Part shown: positions 16,621-24,920 of the stretch, piece after piece
Numbering within the stretch: position 1 is the first letter of the stretch
Layout: every line of letters begins with the position of its first letter
Translations under genes and position numbers: made by a program
Notes under the pieces: generated by a model
The model's database searches: none
Told to the model about the DNA's origin: nothing
The model's input: only the letters and a program-made list of their open reading frames with translations
DNA from: Methanocorpusculum sp.
GTDB lineage: Archaea; Halobacteriota; Methanomicrobia; Methanomicrobiales; Methanocorpusculaceae
Direction of reading: 5' to 3'
DNA length: 53,066 nucleotides
NCBI GenBank assembly: GCA_017399555.1
Contig: JAFQBW010000008.1
Coordinates: 1-53,066 of the forward strand

Positions 16621-16998
16621 ATGGCAAAACTCTCCCCCTCCACCCTCAACCGGATTTTAGAGGAGCTGGATACCTACGGTCTGAGCAGTACGAAAAAGGA
16701 ATGTATCCACGAACTGGTCACAGCGGAGCTTGCCCGCCGGGATGGCGTCGACCGCTTTCAGGAGTTTCACAAGTGGATTAAGCAGGGCGATATCATCCTG
16801 ACGCAGATGCTGGAGGAAAACCGGCTGCTCAAGGAGACAACGGCGCCGGATGCCGAGCTGGTGAGCAAGTTGGAGGTCCTGCGCATCATTGAGGCGCTTG
16901 CAACAGATGAACCGCAAAACGACCATGAAAAGGGCGCCAACTGGTGTGCCGGTAAAATCAAGAAGGCCGTGGAAAGCCTGCCTGCAGTTAAAAAGTAA
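16621..16998 (+). CDS. Hypothetical coiled-coil protein, 125 aa
   Basis: CAGGAGG ten bases upstream places the start at 16621. The sequence is almost wholly helical and charged, with a heptad-like stretch (IILTQMLEENRLLKE). It is probably a small cytoplasmic oligomer. It has its own promoter and a strong terminator, so it is likely monocistronic. Not recognised. Confidence 0.65.
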   Translation: MAKLSPSTLNRILEELDTYGLSSTKKECIHELVTAELARRDGVDRFQEFHKWIKQGDIILTQMLEENRLLKETTAPDAELVSKLEVLRIIEALATDEPQNDHEKGANWCAGKIKKAVESLPAVKK

Positions 16999-17013
16999 AT
17001 ACGCCTATCACCG

Positions 17014-17047
17014 GCCGGACCCATGATGGGTCCGGCTTCTTTTTTTC
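17014..17047 (+). terminator. Strong terminator
   Basis: GCCGGACCC / GGGTCCGGC with a 5-base loop, followed by TTCTTTTTTTC. Confidence 0.9.
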
Positions 17048-17049
17048 TC

Positions 17050-17133
17050 TCTGCGCTTCTTTCATACTGGCTTTGGCTATATCTGACTTGATGATGGGAG
17101 ATACCAATTCATCACACAGAAATACAAAGCCAG
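17050..17133 (+). promoter_or_regulatory. CATACTG leader motif, copy C, with long-range stem
   Basis: CGCTTCTTT precedes CATACTG at 17063-17069. The second box is TGATGATGGGAG at 17089-17100. A perfect 9-bp inverted repeat joins CTGGCTTTG (17067-17075) to CAAAGCCAG (17125-17133), which lies immediately before the AAAGGA ribosome site of the gene at 17150. The second box lies in the loop. Confidence 0.6.
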
Positions 17134-17149
17134 AAAGGAATCACGCAAT

Positions 17150-17509
17150 ATGTTCCGACGCAGAGTAGTTTTTATCGATGCCGCGGGAACCGCCTACATC
17201 TCCCCGGAGTTCAACGGTGATAAGGCGGAGATGGAGTATTTCCGTCTCTCCGACAGTTGTGATGTCAACTGGATGGAGATACAGGATACGTTCCGCCAGT
17301 GCAAGACTATCGAGGAGTTTAAAACCGCCTGCATCACGGCGCAGGGCTTCTATCATTCCTCGATGCCAAATCCCGACCCGGAGCCGCCGGCGCCTGCCGT
17401 CCCTGTCAGCGAGCTGGAGGCACCGCCCAAATGCGATGTCATCGTAGTCATCACACCAAGGGACTGCTACTACATCCATCAGATGGAGGTGAAGCGGGAT
17501 GATGCTTGA
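17150..17509 (+). CDS. Hypothetical 119-aa protein with Pro-rich linker
   Basis: AAAGGA is upstream. The N-terminal ~75 residues look folded (RRRVVFIDAAGTAYISPEF). A proline-rich linker (PNPDPEPPAPAVP) leads to a short hydrophobic strand (CDVIVVITPRDCYYIH). It is the first gene of the copy C block and overlaps the next gene by 11 bases. Not recognised. Confidence 0.6.
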   Translation: MFRRRVVFIDAAGTAYISPEFNGDKAEMEYFRLSDSCDVNWMEIQDTFRQCKTIEEFKTACITAQGFYHSSMPNPDPEPPAPAVPVSELEAPPKCDVIVVITPRDCYYIHQMEVKRDDA

Positions 17510-17996
17510 GTATCCGTTTGACCACATTGTCTTCTTTATTGATGACAGCACATGCGCCCTTATGATGCGGCGTCTTCTGTCCGATGATGCTGTCCTGCTG
17601 GAGGAAGAACAGGTCATCTTGAAGCTGTCTTACGAGGAGTTTCTGTCGGCAATGAAGACAGGGAATCTTCCAGCGTCCTTTACTGACCTGGACATGCTTC
17701 AGGAGCTGATGGAAACAGAGGGTCTTGACCTGGGACATGTCTCTAATTTTACAGGCACAGTTGAGACGAGCACTGAGCTGCTTCCTTTTATTTCAACAAA
17801 AAGCATTGAGCAAAGCTATGACGATGATGTAATTCTTTATCTCCCGCTGGATAAGGGGCGCAGTCTCTTTCAGGCTGCCTATCCTTCTGCCGGGGAGCTG
17901 CTTACAGAAATACGGCAGAAGCTCCAAAACTATTTGCCGGATGATTTTGACTATGCCGCTCATGTCTGTAAAGTCACAGGCACCTACTGCTGCTGA
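17499..17996 (+). CDS. Hypothetical acidic 165-aa protein
   Basis: GGAGGTGA lies inside the previous gene just upstream, supporting coupling. It is an acidic, leucine-rich soluble protein with no recognised domain; the C-terminus is VTGTYCC. It is the second gene of the copy C block. Confidence 0.6.
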   Translation: MMLEYPFDHIVFFIDDSTCALMMRRLLSDDAVLLEEEQVILKLSYEEFLSAMKTGNLPASFTDLDMLQELMETEGLDLGHVSNFTGTVETSTELLPFISTKSIEQSYDDDVILYLPLDKGRSLFQAAYPSAGELLTEIRQKLQNYLPDDFDYAAHVCKVTGTYCC

Positions 17997-18008
17997 CGGG
18001 GTGCGCCT

Positions 18009-18467
18009 ATGAAGAACATTACTCCGGAGACTGCAAGCATCATTATGATGCTGGATGAGGCCATGGTTGACATCATCACCCGTGACGAAAAGCCAAAAAG
18101 CCTGCTCAACGCCCGAAAAAAAGCGCTCGAACAAACTGCCGGCCAGATATGCATCTATATAGACGACTACTATGACCCTAAAATCATTGAAGTTGTTTGC
18201 CGCAAGAAAATTGACGCTATCATGCAGGCAAAGACTGCTAAAGAGCTGGATGAAATCGTCCATTCCCCGAAGCCGACCCTCTATGGAGGCAAATTGATTG
18301 ACCAACCCGGATACCAGTTTGATGAAGAAGAACTGTTGAACTGGTGTAAGGCATCCCTAAAAGCGCCGCCTGGCCCGGCTGTCGCAGCCCGTGTGGATGA
18401 GCTGTTCAAGCGCATCTACGGTATGAGCGTGGATGAATACACAAAAAGAAACCTGACTCCATCGTAA
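18009..18467 (+). CDS. Hypothetical helical 152-aa protein
   Basis: It begins 12 bases after the previous stop, with a modest GGGGTG site. It is helical and charged throughout (LLNARKKALEQTAGQI, VCRKKIDAIMQAKTAKELDEI). It has no membrane segment and is not recognised. It closes the copy C block and is followed by a terminator. Confidence 0.6.
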   Translation: MKNITPETASIIMMLDEAMVDIITRDEKPKSLLNARKKALEQTAGQICIYIDDYYDPKIIEVVCRKKIDAIMQAKTAKELDEIVHSPKPTLYGGKLIDQPGYQFDEEELLNWCKASLKAPPGPAVAARVDELFKRIYGMSVDEYTKRNLTPS

Positions 18468-18471
18468 GAAC

Positions 18472-18510
18472 GAAGGTGTGTGCTGCCGGCACGCACCTTC
18501 TCTTTTTCTC
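18472..18510 (+). terminator. Terminator ending copy C block
   Basis: GAAGGTGTGTGC / GCACGCACCTTC (one G-T pair), then TCTTTTTCTC. Confidence 0.8.
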
Positions 18511-18519
18511 TCCTGCAAG

Positions 18520-18565
18520 GGTTTCCTCCATACTGATGCTGCAATCCCTGACTGACGACATGGAG
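18520..18565 (+). promoter_or_regulatory. CATACTG leader motif, copy D
   Basis: GGGTTTCCTC precedes CATACTG at 18529-18535, then TGACGACATGGAG at 18553-18565 with a 17-base gap. The gene start is at 18608 with its own ribosome site. A short repeat CTCCAT / ATGGAG links the boxes. Confidence 0.6.
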
Positions 18566-18607
18566 AAGAAATGACAAACACAAAGGAAATCGAAAGGAGA
18601 CAATCAC

Positions 18608-18853
18608 ATGAAGATTTTTGCTGTCTTCAATTACCCGAACAACGGCCTGCAGCATCATCAGAAGGAAGTACGGTCTGCCCATCTGCAGCTTGGGAACAGC
18701 TACGAGCTGGAGCAAGCTTCTGTCGGCCCCTCCTTCTCTACTGTGGCGCTGTCTGGAATCCAGGGCTGCTTCAACTCCGTCCACTTCGACTTCATCGACG
18801 AAGCGCGGCGCCCTGTTGACATATATGCAATGCCCTGTTTCCGGAACTATTAA
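18608..18853 (+). CDS. Hypothetical 81-aa protein
   Basis: AAAGGAGA precedes the ATG with normal spacing. An overlapping frame opened by the GGAG of the upstream box at 18571 has a shadow-like composition and is not accepted. The product looks like a small beta-rich soluble protein (MKIFAVFNYPNNG, FNSVHFDFIDEA). It is the first gene of a long block of co-oriented genes reaching 22370. Confidence 0.6.
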   Translation: MKIFAVFNYPNNGLQHHQKEVRSAHLQLGNSYELEQASVGPSFSTVALSGIQGCFNSVHFDFIDEARRPVDIYAMPCFRNY

Positions 18854-18870
18854 CACGAAAGGAGCAACAC

Positions 18871-19173
18871 ATGGACGCAATATTTGAGGATTTTTTAGTA
18901 GACAGGAACGACGAGTTGGATAGCGCCGCTTACCAGCTCATGCGCCTGATGCTGGCGCTGCCAGAGGAAGAAGCGGAAGATGACCCGTTCCCCTGGGACA
19001 TGCAGCACATCGGCGAACTGGAGGATTTCATCGACACATATCTGGCAGAACACGGCCACCTCGTTTGCCATCCCTACTACGAAGGTGATGAAGGAGTCCC
19101 CTGCTACCGGGGCGAAGACTGTGAGCGTAAAACCTGCCCATTCAAAGAGAATCACAAAGAAGGAGAACAGTAA
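18871..19173 (+). CDS. Acidic protein with Cys/His C-terminus, 100 aa
   Basis: AAAGGAG upstream. The N-terminal 65 residues are strongly acidic and helical. The C-terminus holds CHPYYEGDEGVPC and CERKTCPF, a possible zinc site. It begins 17 bases after its neighbour. It is one of four consecutive genes here with Cys-rich elements. Not recognised. Confidence 0.6.
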   Translation: MDAIFEDFLVDRNDELDSAAYQLMRLMLALPEEEAEDDPFPWDMQHIGELEDFIDTYLAEHGHLVCHPYYEGDEGVPCYRGEDCERKTCPFKENHKEGEQ

Positions 19174-19174
19174 T

Positions 19175-19648
19175 ATGAAGTATGAAGATTTGAAGAAGGC
19201 CTATAACGACAATCCCCTCGTGTTCAATGGCGCGCTGCTGGCCGTGTTTACCCACGGTTCCAACGCCCTCGCCCGCCCGGACGCCCCTGTCCGATTTCAG
19301 GTCAGCGGCAACATCATCGATGCGGATATGCAGAGAAAAATGCTTGACCTCGCCTGTGAGCTTTCTATGGTCAGCTTCAACGACCTGATGGCTTTCGTTC
19401 ATAACGACGCGTCATTCCATTTCTCCAAGGAGTTTGCTCCCGGTCTGGATGAGGAGGGCGTCTGCCCTGTCTGTGGAGCCTCAGTGGAGTATAGCGGGGA
19501 GAATAAAATCGATGACGAGGGCGGCTCCTTCCCATGGACATGTCCCGAATGTGGCGCTACAGGCCGCGAAGGATATGTCCGGGCTTTTGACCGTCACTAT
19601 GACGTAGAGGACAAGGACGGCAATGCCATTGAGGGGCGGCCGGATTAA
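19175..19648 (+). CDS. Zinc-ribbon protein, 157 aa
   Basis: AAGGAGA lies upstream and the ATG begins one base after the previous stop (TAATATG). Residues ~1-95 are an unrecognised helical domain. A classical four-Cys ribbon follows (CPVCGASVEY at about 98-107, then CPECGATG). The last 25 residues are acidic. Such ribbons bind nucleic acid or proteins; no specific role is claimed. Confidence 0.65.
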   Translation: MKYEDLKKAYNDNPLVFNGALLAVFTHGSNALARPDAPVRFQVSGNIIDADMQRKMLDLACELSMVSFNDLMAFVHNDASFHFSKEFAPGLDEEGVCPVCGASVEYSGENKIDDEGGSFPWTCPECGATGREGYVRAFDRHYDVEDKDGNAIEGRPD

Positions 19649-19667
19649 AGACGAGGAGGGAATCACA

Positions 19668-20708
19668 ATGGCAAGCGGACAGTCTGATAACAACAAGTGT
19701 CCCGGCTGCGGGCAAAACACCCTGTTCCGGGAGTTTGACTGCAATACCGGCGAAACGCATGACAGGTGCAGAGCCTGTGCCTATGCCGCCTCCCTGACTC
19801 TGCGGATGGATGAAGAAAACCATCCTGTGCGGCAGGTCAAGGCAGCCTATCCCATCAACGGCTCTCTGGTCGTTGCCTCTGTGAATCATGCGCAGAAGCT
19901 CGTTACCTTCGAGGCGCCTGTCACCGGTGACATGGTTAAGGACGACATCCTGCACTTGCTCAGTGAAAACGGTAAAGGGGTGCGCGGCATCTATCTCAAG
20001 GAAAACGGGGAATATGAACGACTGCTGTACGCCAATGACGATTTCTCCCTTGAACGAGACAGCAGCGACGGCACTTCGCTCTTTACCGTAAAGAAAGCAG
20101 TCTACGATATCCACCTTCTCTGTCCGAGACCGGATGGAGTCACCGTTACTATCTCCCCCTTCTCCCCCGCCGATATCGAACGTCTCTCTGCCAGTGGCTT
20201 GAACGGCCCGTATATTGCGAAGGACCATTACCTGATACAGGCCAGAAACGAGGCGGGCGCCTTTGATGAGGTTTATCTGGAGCGCCGCATCGCTGAGGAA
20301 GTCAGCGCACTCTATGTAGTGGAACATGCGGTTTTGAGCCGCCAGGAAGATGGGTCTGCCACTCTCAACATCGACCTTCATCCCCACTATAACAGCATCG
20401 AGCGCTTTCCACCCAAAACCATCAACGTCGAGTACATTACTGAAATCCCTGGCGAGTGCAAGGAAATCTATCGCTCCTTGGAGGATGGCCGGTACTACCA
20501 GCGACTCCCGTCCCCACGGGAATCCTTTGCCCGGTGGGTATCCTGTCACGGCCCGAAGATGGGCTACATGGACAAGGCACGGATACGCGCCAACATCACC
20601 TTCCGCCACTGTTCTGCGGTCGAGACGGTATCATGGCGCAGGTGGAATGGCAACGGGGCCTATGACGAGCAGTTCCATCCGGGCTTCCGGAAAGGCGGCG
20701 GCGTATGA
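19668..20708 (+). CDS. Hypothetical protein with N-terminal zinc ribbon, 346 aa
   Basis: GAGGAGGG places the start at 19668. The N-terminus carries CPGCGQN and CRACAYA, a four-Cys zinc motif spanning residues ~11-36. The remaining ~300 residues are soluble, beta-rich and unrecognised. The C-terminus ends with a Gly-rich HPGFRKGGGV. The stop overlaps the next ATG by four bases. Confidence 0.65.
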   Translation: MASGQSDNNKCPGCGQNTLFREFDCNTGETHDRCRACAYAASLTLRMDEENHPVRQVKAAYPINGSLVVASVNHAQKLVTFEAPVTGDMVKDDILHLLSENGKGVRGIYLKENGEYERLLYANDDFSLERDSSDGTSLFTVKKAVYDIHLLCPRPDGVTVTISPFSPADIERLSASGLNGPYIAKDHYLIQARNEAGAFDEVYLERRIAEEVSALYVVEHAVLSRQEDGSATLNIDLHPHYNSIERFPPKTINVEYITEIPGECKEIYRSLEDGRYYQRLPSPRESFARWVSCHGPKMGYMDKARIRANITFRHCSAVETVSWRRWNGNGAYDEQFHPGFRKGGGV

Positions 20709-20935
20709 TTCGTTACCATATCAACAGCAAAGAGGTATCAAAAAAGGAGTTCTTCCGCTCCTTACGCGGAGACTGTCAGAAGGTTGCCGACACTCATGTT
20801 ATCGCCGGCTGGTGTGGTGTTGACACCACGGTCTTTGACGAAAAGAAATACCGCCAGACACAGGCAAGCCTGCGGAAAGGGCATATGGTCGTCTTCTTCG
20901 ACCGCGGCCGCACCTACGCTCTCTCCCGCAGCTGA
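20705..20935 (+). CDS. Hypothetical 76-aa basic protein
   Basis: It starts in an ATGA overlap with the previous gene. It is a small basic protein (KEVSKKEFFRSLRGD, then FFDRGRTYALSRS), possibly nucleic-acid-binding. No family is recognised. Confidence 0.6.
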   Translation: MIRYHINSKEVSKKEFFRSLRGDCQKVADTHVIAGWCGVDTTVFDEKKYRQTQASLRKGHMVVFFDRGRTYALSRS

Positions 20936-20955
20936 TGCCTGAGAAAGGAAATCTC

Positions 20956-21483
20956 ATGGATACATATCAAGTCATTGATTTCATCCGCATCAGACACGAC
21001 GAAGTAAAATTCGATGCGTGGAACAGCTGCTTCCGCATTAAAACAGATGAGTTACTGGATGAGAAGAAGCTATACAGAAAATTCAGGCTCTGTGTCAGGC
21101 AATTTCTCAAAACAGATGCCGGCAAGAAAGCTGTCAAGGAGACCAACAATTACTTTACTTGGCTCGACGCCATCGACTCAATCCCTCATGATTTCTGGAT
21201 GCGTTACGGCATCCACAGGGTCGCAAGCAGCGATATCCCGTTCCAATGTTGCGGCAGCACGGCTCTTTTGGTCTATTTAGACGAAGTTCTGTGTGACGAT
21301 GATATTGACCCGGATGACAAGCGCTGCTTATGCAGCACCTGTACCCACCGTATTACCGAGCGCAATGGTGAGCCGGTTTTGGACTGTTCAGAGGCCTTTG
21401 CAGGCGTATCAGAAATCGCAGATGATGGAGCTGTCGTGCTGGTCTGCGATGATTATAAAACAAACACCGAAATCCCCTCTTAA
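20956..21483 (+). CDS. Hypothetical 175-aa protein with Cys motif
   Basis: The start at 20956 is preferred because AAAGGAAA lies upstream; an ATG at 20935 overlaps the previous stop (TGATG) and is the alternative. The first ~100 residues are helical and basic. A CCGST and a CLCSTC motif follow, then an acidic C-terminus. Soluble, not recognised. Confidence 0.55.
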   Translation: MDTYQVIDFIRIRHDEVKFDAWNSCFRIKTDELLDEKKLYRKFRLCVRQFLKTDAGKKAVKETNNYFTWLDAIDSIPHDFWMRYGIHRVASSDIPFQCCGSTALLVYLDEVLCDDDIDPDDKRCLCSTCTHRITERNGEPVLDCSEAFAGVSEIADDGAVVLVCDDYKTNTEIPS

Positions 21484-21500
21484 ACACAAAGGAGGCCGCT

Positions 21501-22370
21501 ATGTTTATCTTACTGCAGGCAAATAACTGCGACACCAATATTTCTGCCACCCCGTTCCCTACCAAAGACGCTCTGCTTCATGCCATGGAACAGCAGTTCC
21601 TCAACGCCATCCCCGGTGCATTTGACCGCACCTCTTTCCCGAAGCTTTCCATCTGGCGGCAGGATGGATGGTCGATGGCGGAGGCGGATTTTGAAGCCTC
21701 TATTACCGAGCTGGGCGCCAGTATTACCCATGGCCACGATATGGTATATTGGGACATCGAGGAACTTCCCTTCGCCTTTACTACATCTCTCTGTACGCTT
21801 CGCAGCTCCCGTGAGTATGCGGACGATGAGAAGTACCACAGCGTCGAGGTATATCCGACCTATGGGGCAGCTTATACCGAGATGGTCAAAGATTTCGAGG
21901 CGCTGCGGGACGAAAAGATAAGGGAATCCGGAGATGACGACCCCAATTTTGCCGAAATCTTCTGTGGCAAAACCACCGCTGTCCTGCGCTACTATGAACA
22001 CGAGTTCCGTTGGGAAATTCAGACCCATACTGTGCCTGCGCAGCTGCATGGTGACGCTACGCAGATGTACGAGGGAATGTGCCGGATGCTGGAATACAGT
22101 CCCGACGACTTCCTGCTGGCCAAGCTCATGATGGTCATGCATCAAGAGGCAAGGGAATCAGACACTGCCCTGCTGTTGCGGTTGGCGAAAAAGATTTCCG
22201 ACGCCTACGATATGGCGGCCAGTCCCACCTTTACGCTGGCTGACCTTGCGGAGGCAATCTGCCACGAGGGGAACAGCTCCCTCGCTTCTTTGGCCGAACT
22301 GCAGGATGTCGCATTTACTGACCACATTTACTGTGCGGCGGAAGAATATCGTCATCGCATGACAATATGA
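21501..22370 (+). CDS. Hypothetical 289-aa protein
   Basis: AAAGGAGG precedes the ATG. It is a mixed, acidic soluble protein with a Trp-rich part (LSIWRQDGWSMAEADF, DMVYWDIEELPF) and a helical C-terminal half. It is the last gene of the block that begins at leader copy D and is followed by a bidirectional terminator. Not recognised. Confidence 0.6.
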   Translation: MFILLQANNCDTNISATPFPTKDALLHAMEQQFLNAIPGAFDRTSFPKLSIWRQDGWSMAEADFEASITELGASITHGHDMVYWDIEELPFAFTTSLCTLRSSREYADDEKYHSVEVYPTYGAAYTEMVKDFEALRDEKIRESGDDDPNFAEIFCGKTTAVLRYYEHEFRWEIQTHTVPAQLHGDATQMYEGMCRMLEYSPDDFLLAKLMMVMHQEARESDTALLLRLAKKISDAYDMAASPTFTLADLAEAICHEGNSSLASLAELQDVAFTDHIYCAAEEYRHRMTI

Positions 22371-22413
22371 GGTGAAGCCGCACTCAACACAGGAAAAGAG
22401 CAACAAACAGGCA

Positions 22414-22445
22414 AAGGGAGGCAGCCCGACAGGGCCGCCTCCCTT
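22414..22445. terminator. Bidirectional terminator
   Basis: AAGGGAGGC / GCCTCCCTT with an inner GCCC / GGGC stem, between convergent genes. Confidence 0.8.
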
Positions 22446-22460
22446 CAACATTTCATTTCT

Positions 22461-23030
22461 TCAATCTGAAGCTATCTCCTTCATCAGCCTGTAATTTCTT
22501 GTGCTGTATAGCAGGAAGGAGATGGACATCATGGCCGTACATAACGCAATCGAGGCGTTAGAAGCCAGTGTCGGAATATTGGGCCACACAGCATGAAGCA
22601 GCATCATGGCATAGAGCAAGACCGTACCCGCTTTCCCATGCCATTCGGCGCCGCGGACTTCTTTTGTTTTGCGGATGACAATCAATCCCCAGATGCCCGA
22701 CACAAACTCCTTCACCACCATAAAGGCCAACGGTATCCCCATCAGAGGAAATTTGAAGACGAGGCATATCAGCATGGCCGTTTGAGTAAGCTTATCCGCA
22801 ATGGGGTCCAGTGCCTTGCCGAGGTTGGAAATCATCCCAAACCTGCGGGCGATGATGCCATCCACGACATCCGTAACGCCGGAGAGAATAAGCACACCGG
22901 CAGACAGCAGGTACTCCTCCTTGAAGTGGTACAGCCACACAATCAGCGGTATCAGTGCGATACGCGCCATGGATAATATGTTAGGGATAGTGAAAATCTT
23001 ATTGCTTGGTGCTTTTGCGGCCTCACTCAT
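22461..23030 (-). CDS. CDP-alcohol phosphatidyltransferase
   Basis: AAGGAGGAGAG places the start at 23030, giving 189 residues; an upstream in-frame ATG would overlap the previous gene. The family signature is intact, DG..AR........G...D...D: DVVDGIIARRFG then LGKALDPIADK at about residues 52-78. Five to six hydrophobic segments are visible. Family members transfer an alcohol head group to CDP-diacylglycerol (for example phosphatidylglycerophosphate synthase) in the membrane. It is probably co-transcribed with the upstream GT8-VTT gene, suggesting joint work on a lipid or glycolipid. The exact substrate cannot be read from sequence. Confidence 0.88.
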   Translation of the reverse strand: MSEAAKAPSNKIFTIPNILSMARIALIPLIVWLYHFKEEYLLSAGVLILSGVTDVVDGIIARRFGMISNLGKALDPIADKLTQTAMLICLVFKFPLMGIPLAFMVVKEFVSGIWGLIVIRKTKEVRGAEWHGKAGTVLLYAMMLLHAVWPNIPTLASNASIALCTAMMSISFLLYSTRNYRLMKEIASD

Positions 23031-23052
23031 AGGCCTCTCCTCCTTTGCAGGC

Positions 23053-24681
23053 TTATCCGACCGACTCTCTGGCTCTGGTGCGGCGGTCATAGTATGTCTT
23101 ATATAGGATTCCGCCGATAATGGAGCAGACAAGTGTTCCTATCAGAATCAGCATGGAAATCATGTATTGCTGCTCCGCCAGCGCCACACCGCAAACAGTC
23201 GAGGACAAGACCGAGGGCATACGAGCAGTAAAGGATATCAGCATGAAGGGAATCGTTTTGACTGGCAGCAGGCCGACAAAATATGTAAATCCGTCCTTCG
23301 GTGCGCCGGGTATGAGATACAGCAGGAACAGGATTACATACAGCTGCTCAGACGCCTCTGCCTTTGAAAACGCCTTCAAATTCTTTGTGGGGATGAACGC
23401 CTCCACGAACCTGCGGCCATAGCGCCGGGTCAGCCACAGAATGGCCAGTGTTCCAATCATATTGCCAATGACACAGTAGAGCATCCCCGGCACCGCGCCC
23501 CAGGCATAGCCGGACGCTATTTCCAACGGCTCCGCCGGCACGAATTTCACGACTGTCTGCGCGGCGCGTATCAAGATGAAGGTAAGTTCATCGAAGGGGC
23601 CAAACTGCATCAGCCACGAGCGGAACTGTTCCGGATGTTCAAGGATGTGGATAAGCTCACGGCCGAAGAAAAACCAGCCAAGAACACAGGACAGAATAAA
23701 ACAGGTGGCGCAGCCAACAGCTATTTTCTGCCGCGTCGTCAACCGCATTATATTATGCAGCGCCTTTGCCTGTGCCTTCCACTTCCCTGCGGGCGCCGGC
23801 CCTTTCTGCTCCACAGGCGGATAGAAGCAGTCGAGGACGCCCCGGTATCCTTCCAGCCACGGTTTATATTTGCCATTATAATGGACGATGGCAGTCTCCA
23901 GCTCTACGTCCTGCAGGGTGAATTTCCTTCTCCAATGACGGAAGGCCCGTTCGTCCAGATTATAGATGCGCTCGTCAATCAGCTTTGTCCGACTGCCGAA
24001 TATGATATTGATGAGGTCCTGGTCACCCAAAAGCAGTTTCTGGATATTTTCGCTGAGACAGTTCAGAATGCTCTCCAGTGTAAAATCCCGCCGGATAGCG
24101 TCCAAGTCCATCAGCATGATGCCGGAGTTCAGATACCGGGCATTCTTCCGGATGCCCAGACGCCGGAGGTTGAACTGGTTTCGTAATCCGAACAAGTGGC
24201 CTGCCGCCGCGATATAGCAGCCTTCAAAGTCGAGTGAATAGAGTGGCAGAAGCGGCTTACGGATAATAATATCCGGGTCCAGATACAGACAACGCTGCAC
24301 CTCCGCCGGCAGGTAGTGGAATGCCATGAGACGATAGAAAGACTCCTCCGGCAATCGCTCCAGCACCGGTGTATCCTTGAACCATCGCTCCTCAATGCGG
24401 ATATCGTGGAATTGGATGCCGACCGCATCTACCGCAGTGCGTATCCGCGTCAGAGACTCTGCGGTCAGAGACGAATGGGCAATAAACAGCCGTGTATCGA
24501 CGCCTTCATGTTGCGCGGCATAGGAGTCCAGCATGACCAGCAGCGGCTCCACATACCGGTTATCGATTGTTACAAGAAGATTGACAGGCTCTGCGCCTGT
24601 AATCAAATTCATCATGAAATTACTCATTGCAATGGAATTCCGCAGGAATGGTTTGCTTCGGGATACAGGACTCCTCCTCAT
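23053..24681 (-). CDS. GT8 glycosyltransferase fused to a VTT/TVP38 membrane domain
   Basis: Residues ~33-280 match a GT8 fold: an N-terminal VNLLVTIDNRYVEPL strand, the DxD site in YLDPDIII, LNSGIMLM and GDQDLINI. After a linker, residues ~310-530 have several membrane helices with the VTT/DedA-type pattern (AAQTVVKFVPAEPLEIASGY, then PGAPKDGFTYFVGL). GT8 enzymes add a sugar from a nucleotide sugar; VTT proteins are linked to lipid scrambling. The start is uncertain: ATG 24681 is the maximum, while ATG 24627 or 24609 lies closer to the domain and neither has a good ribosome site. It lies upstream of the phosphatidyltransferase gene. Confidence 0.8.
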   Translation of the reverse strand: MRRSPVSRSKPFLRNSIAMSNFMMNLITGAEPVNLLVTIDNRYVEPLLVMLDSYAAQHEGVDTRLFIAHSSLTAESLTRIRTAVDAVGIQFHDIRIEERWFKDTPVLERLPEESFYRLMAFHYLPAEVQRCLYLDPDIIIRKPLLPLYSLDFEGCYIAAAGHLFGLRNQFNLRRLGIRKNARYLNSGIMLMDLDAIRRDFTLESILNCLSENIQKLLLGDQDLINIIFGSRTKLIDERIYNLDERAFRHWRRKFTLQDVELETAIVHYNGKYKPWLEGYRGVLDCFYPPVEQKGPAPAGKWKAQAKALHNIMRLTTRQKIAVGCATCFILSCVLGWFFFGRELIHILEHPEQFRSWLMQFGPFDELTFILIRAAQTVVKFVPAEPLEIASGYAWGAVPGMLYCVIGNMIGTLAILWLTRRYGRRFVEAFIPTKNLKAFSKAEASEQLYVILFLLYLIPGAPKDGFTYFVGLLPVKTIPFMLISFTARMPSVLSSTVCGVALAEQQYMISMLILIGTLVCSIIGGILYKTYYDRRTRARESVG

Positions 24682-24793
24682 AAGAAGTCCAAGACATCAT
24701 TCGCTGCGTACTGATGTCTGGGCAAAAGGTATCTAAATGGACGGCATCCCGTACGCCCCAAGGGGTTCAGTCTCCCGAATCCGTAATATCGCA

Positions 24794-24799
24794 ATTATA
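24794..24799 (-). promoter_or_regulatory. Extended -10 promoter for GT8-VTT operon
   Basis: TTGC-TATAAT on the minus strand, with an AT-rich but non-consensus -35 region. It lies about 110 bases upstream of the longest start. Confidence 0.55.
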
Positions 24800-24867
24800 G
24801 CAACGCGTTCATTATAAATAAAGATGCTTCAAAAAATCTTAATAAACTGTAAAACTTATCATCAGAT

Positions 24868-24910
24868 AAAAAAGCCGGCAGAGCGCTGCAGCTGTTACAA
24901 CGCCCTGCCG
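24868..24910 (-). terminator. Terminator after XRE membrane regulator
   Basis: On the minus strand CGGCAGGGCG pairs with CGCTCTGCCG (one mismatch) and is followed by GCTTTTTTAT. Confidence 0.75.
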
Positions 24911-24920
24911 ATTCCGTTAT

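Noticed and set aside
18571-18819. 82-codon frame starting just after GGAG of leader copy D
   Set aside because: It overlaps the better-supported gene at 18608 in another frame and has Ala/Arg/Cys-rich shadow composition. Start use by the leader GGAG cannot be fully excluded.
19557-20609. 350-codon minus-strand frame
   Set aside because: Antisense shadow of the zinc-ribbon gene; no ribosome site or promoter.
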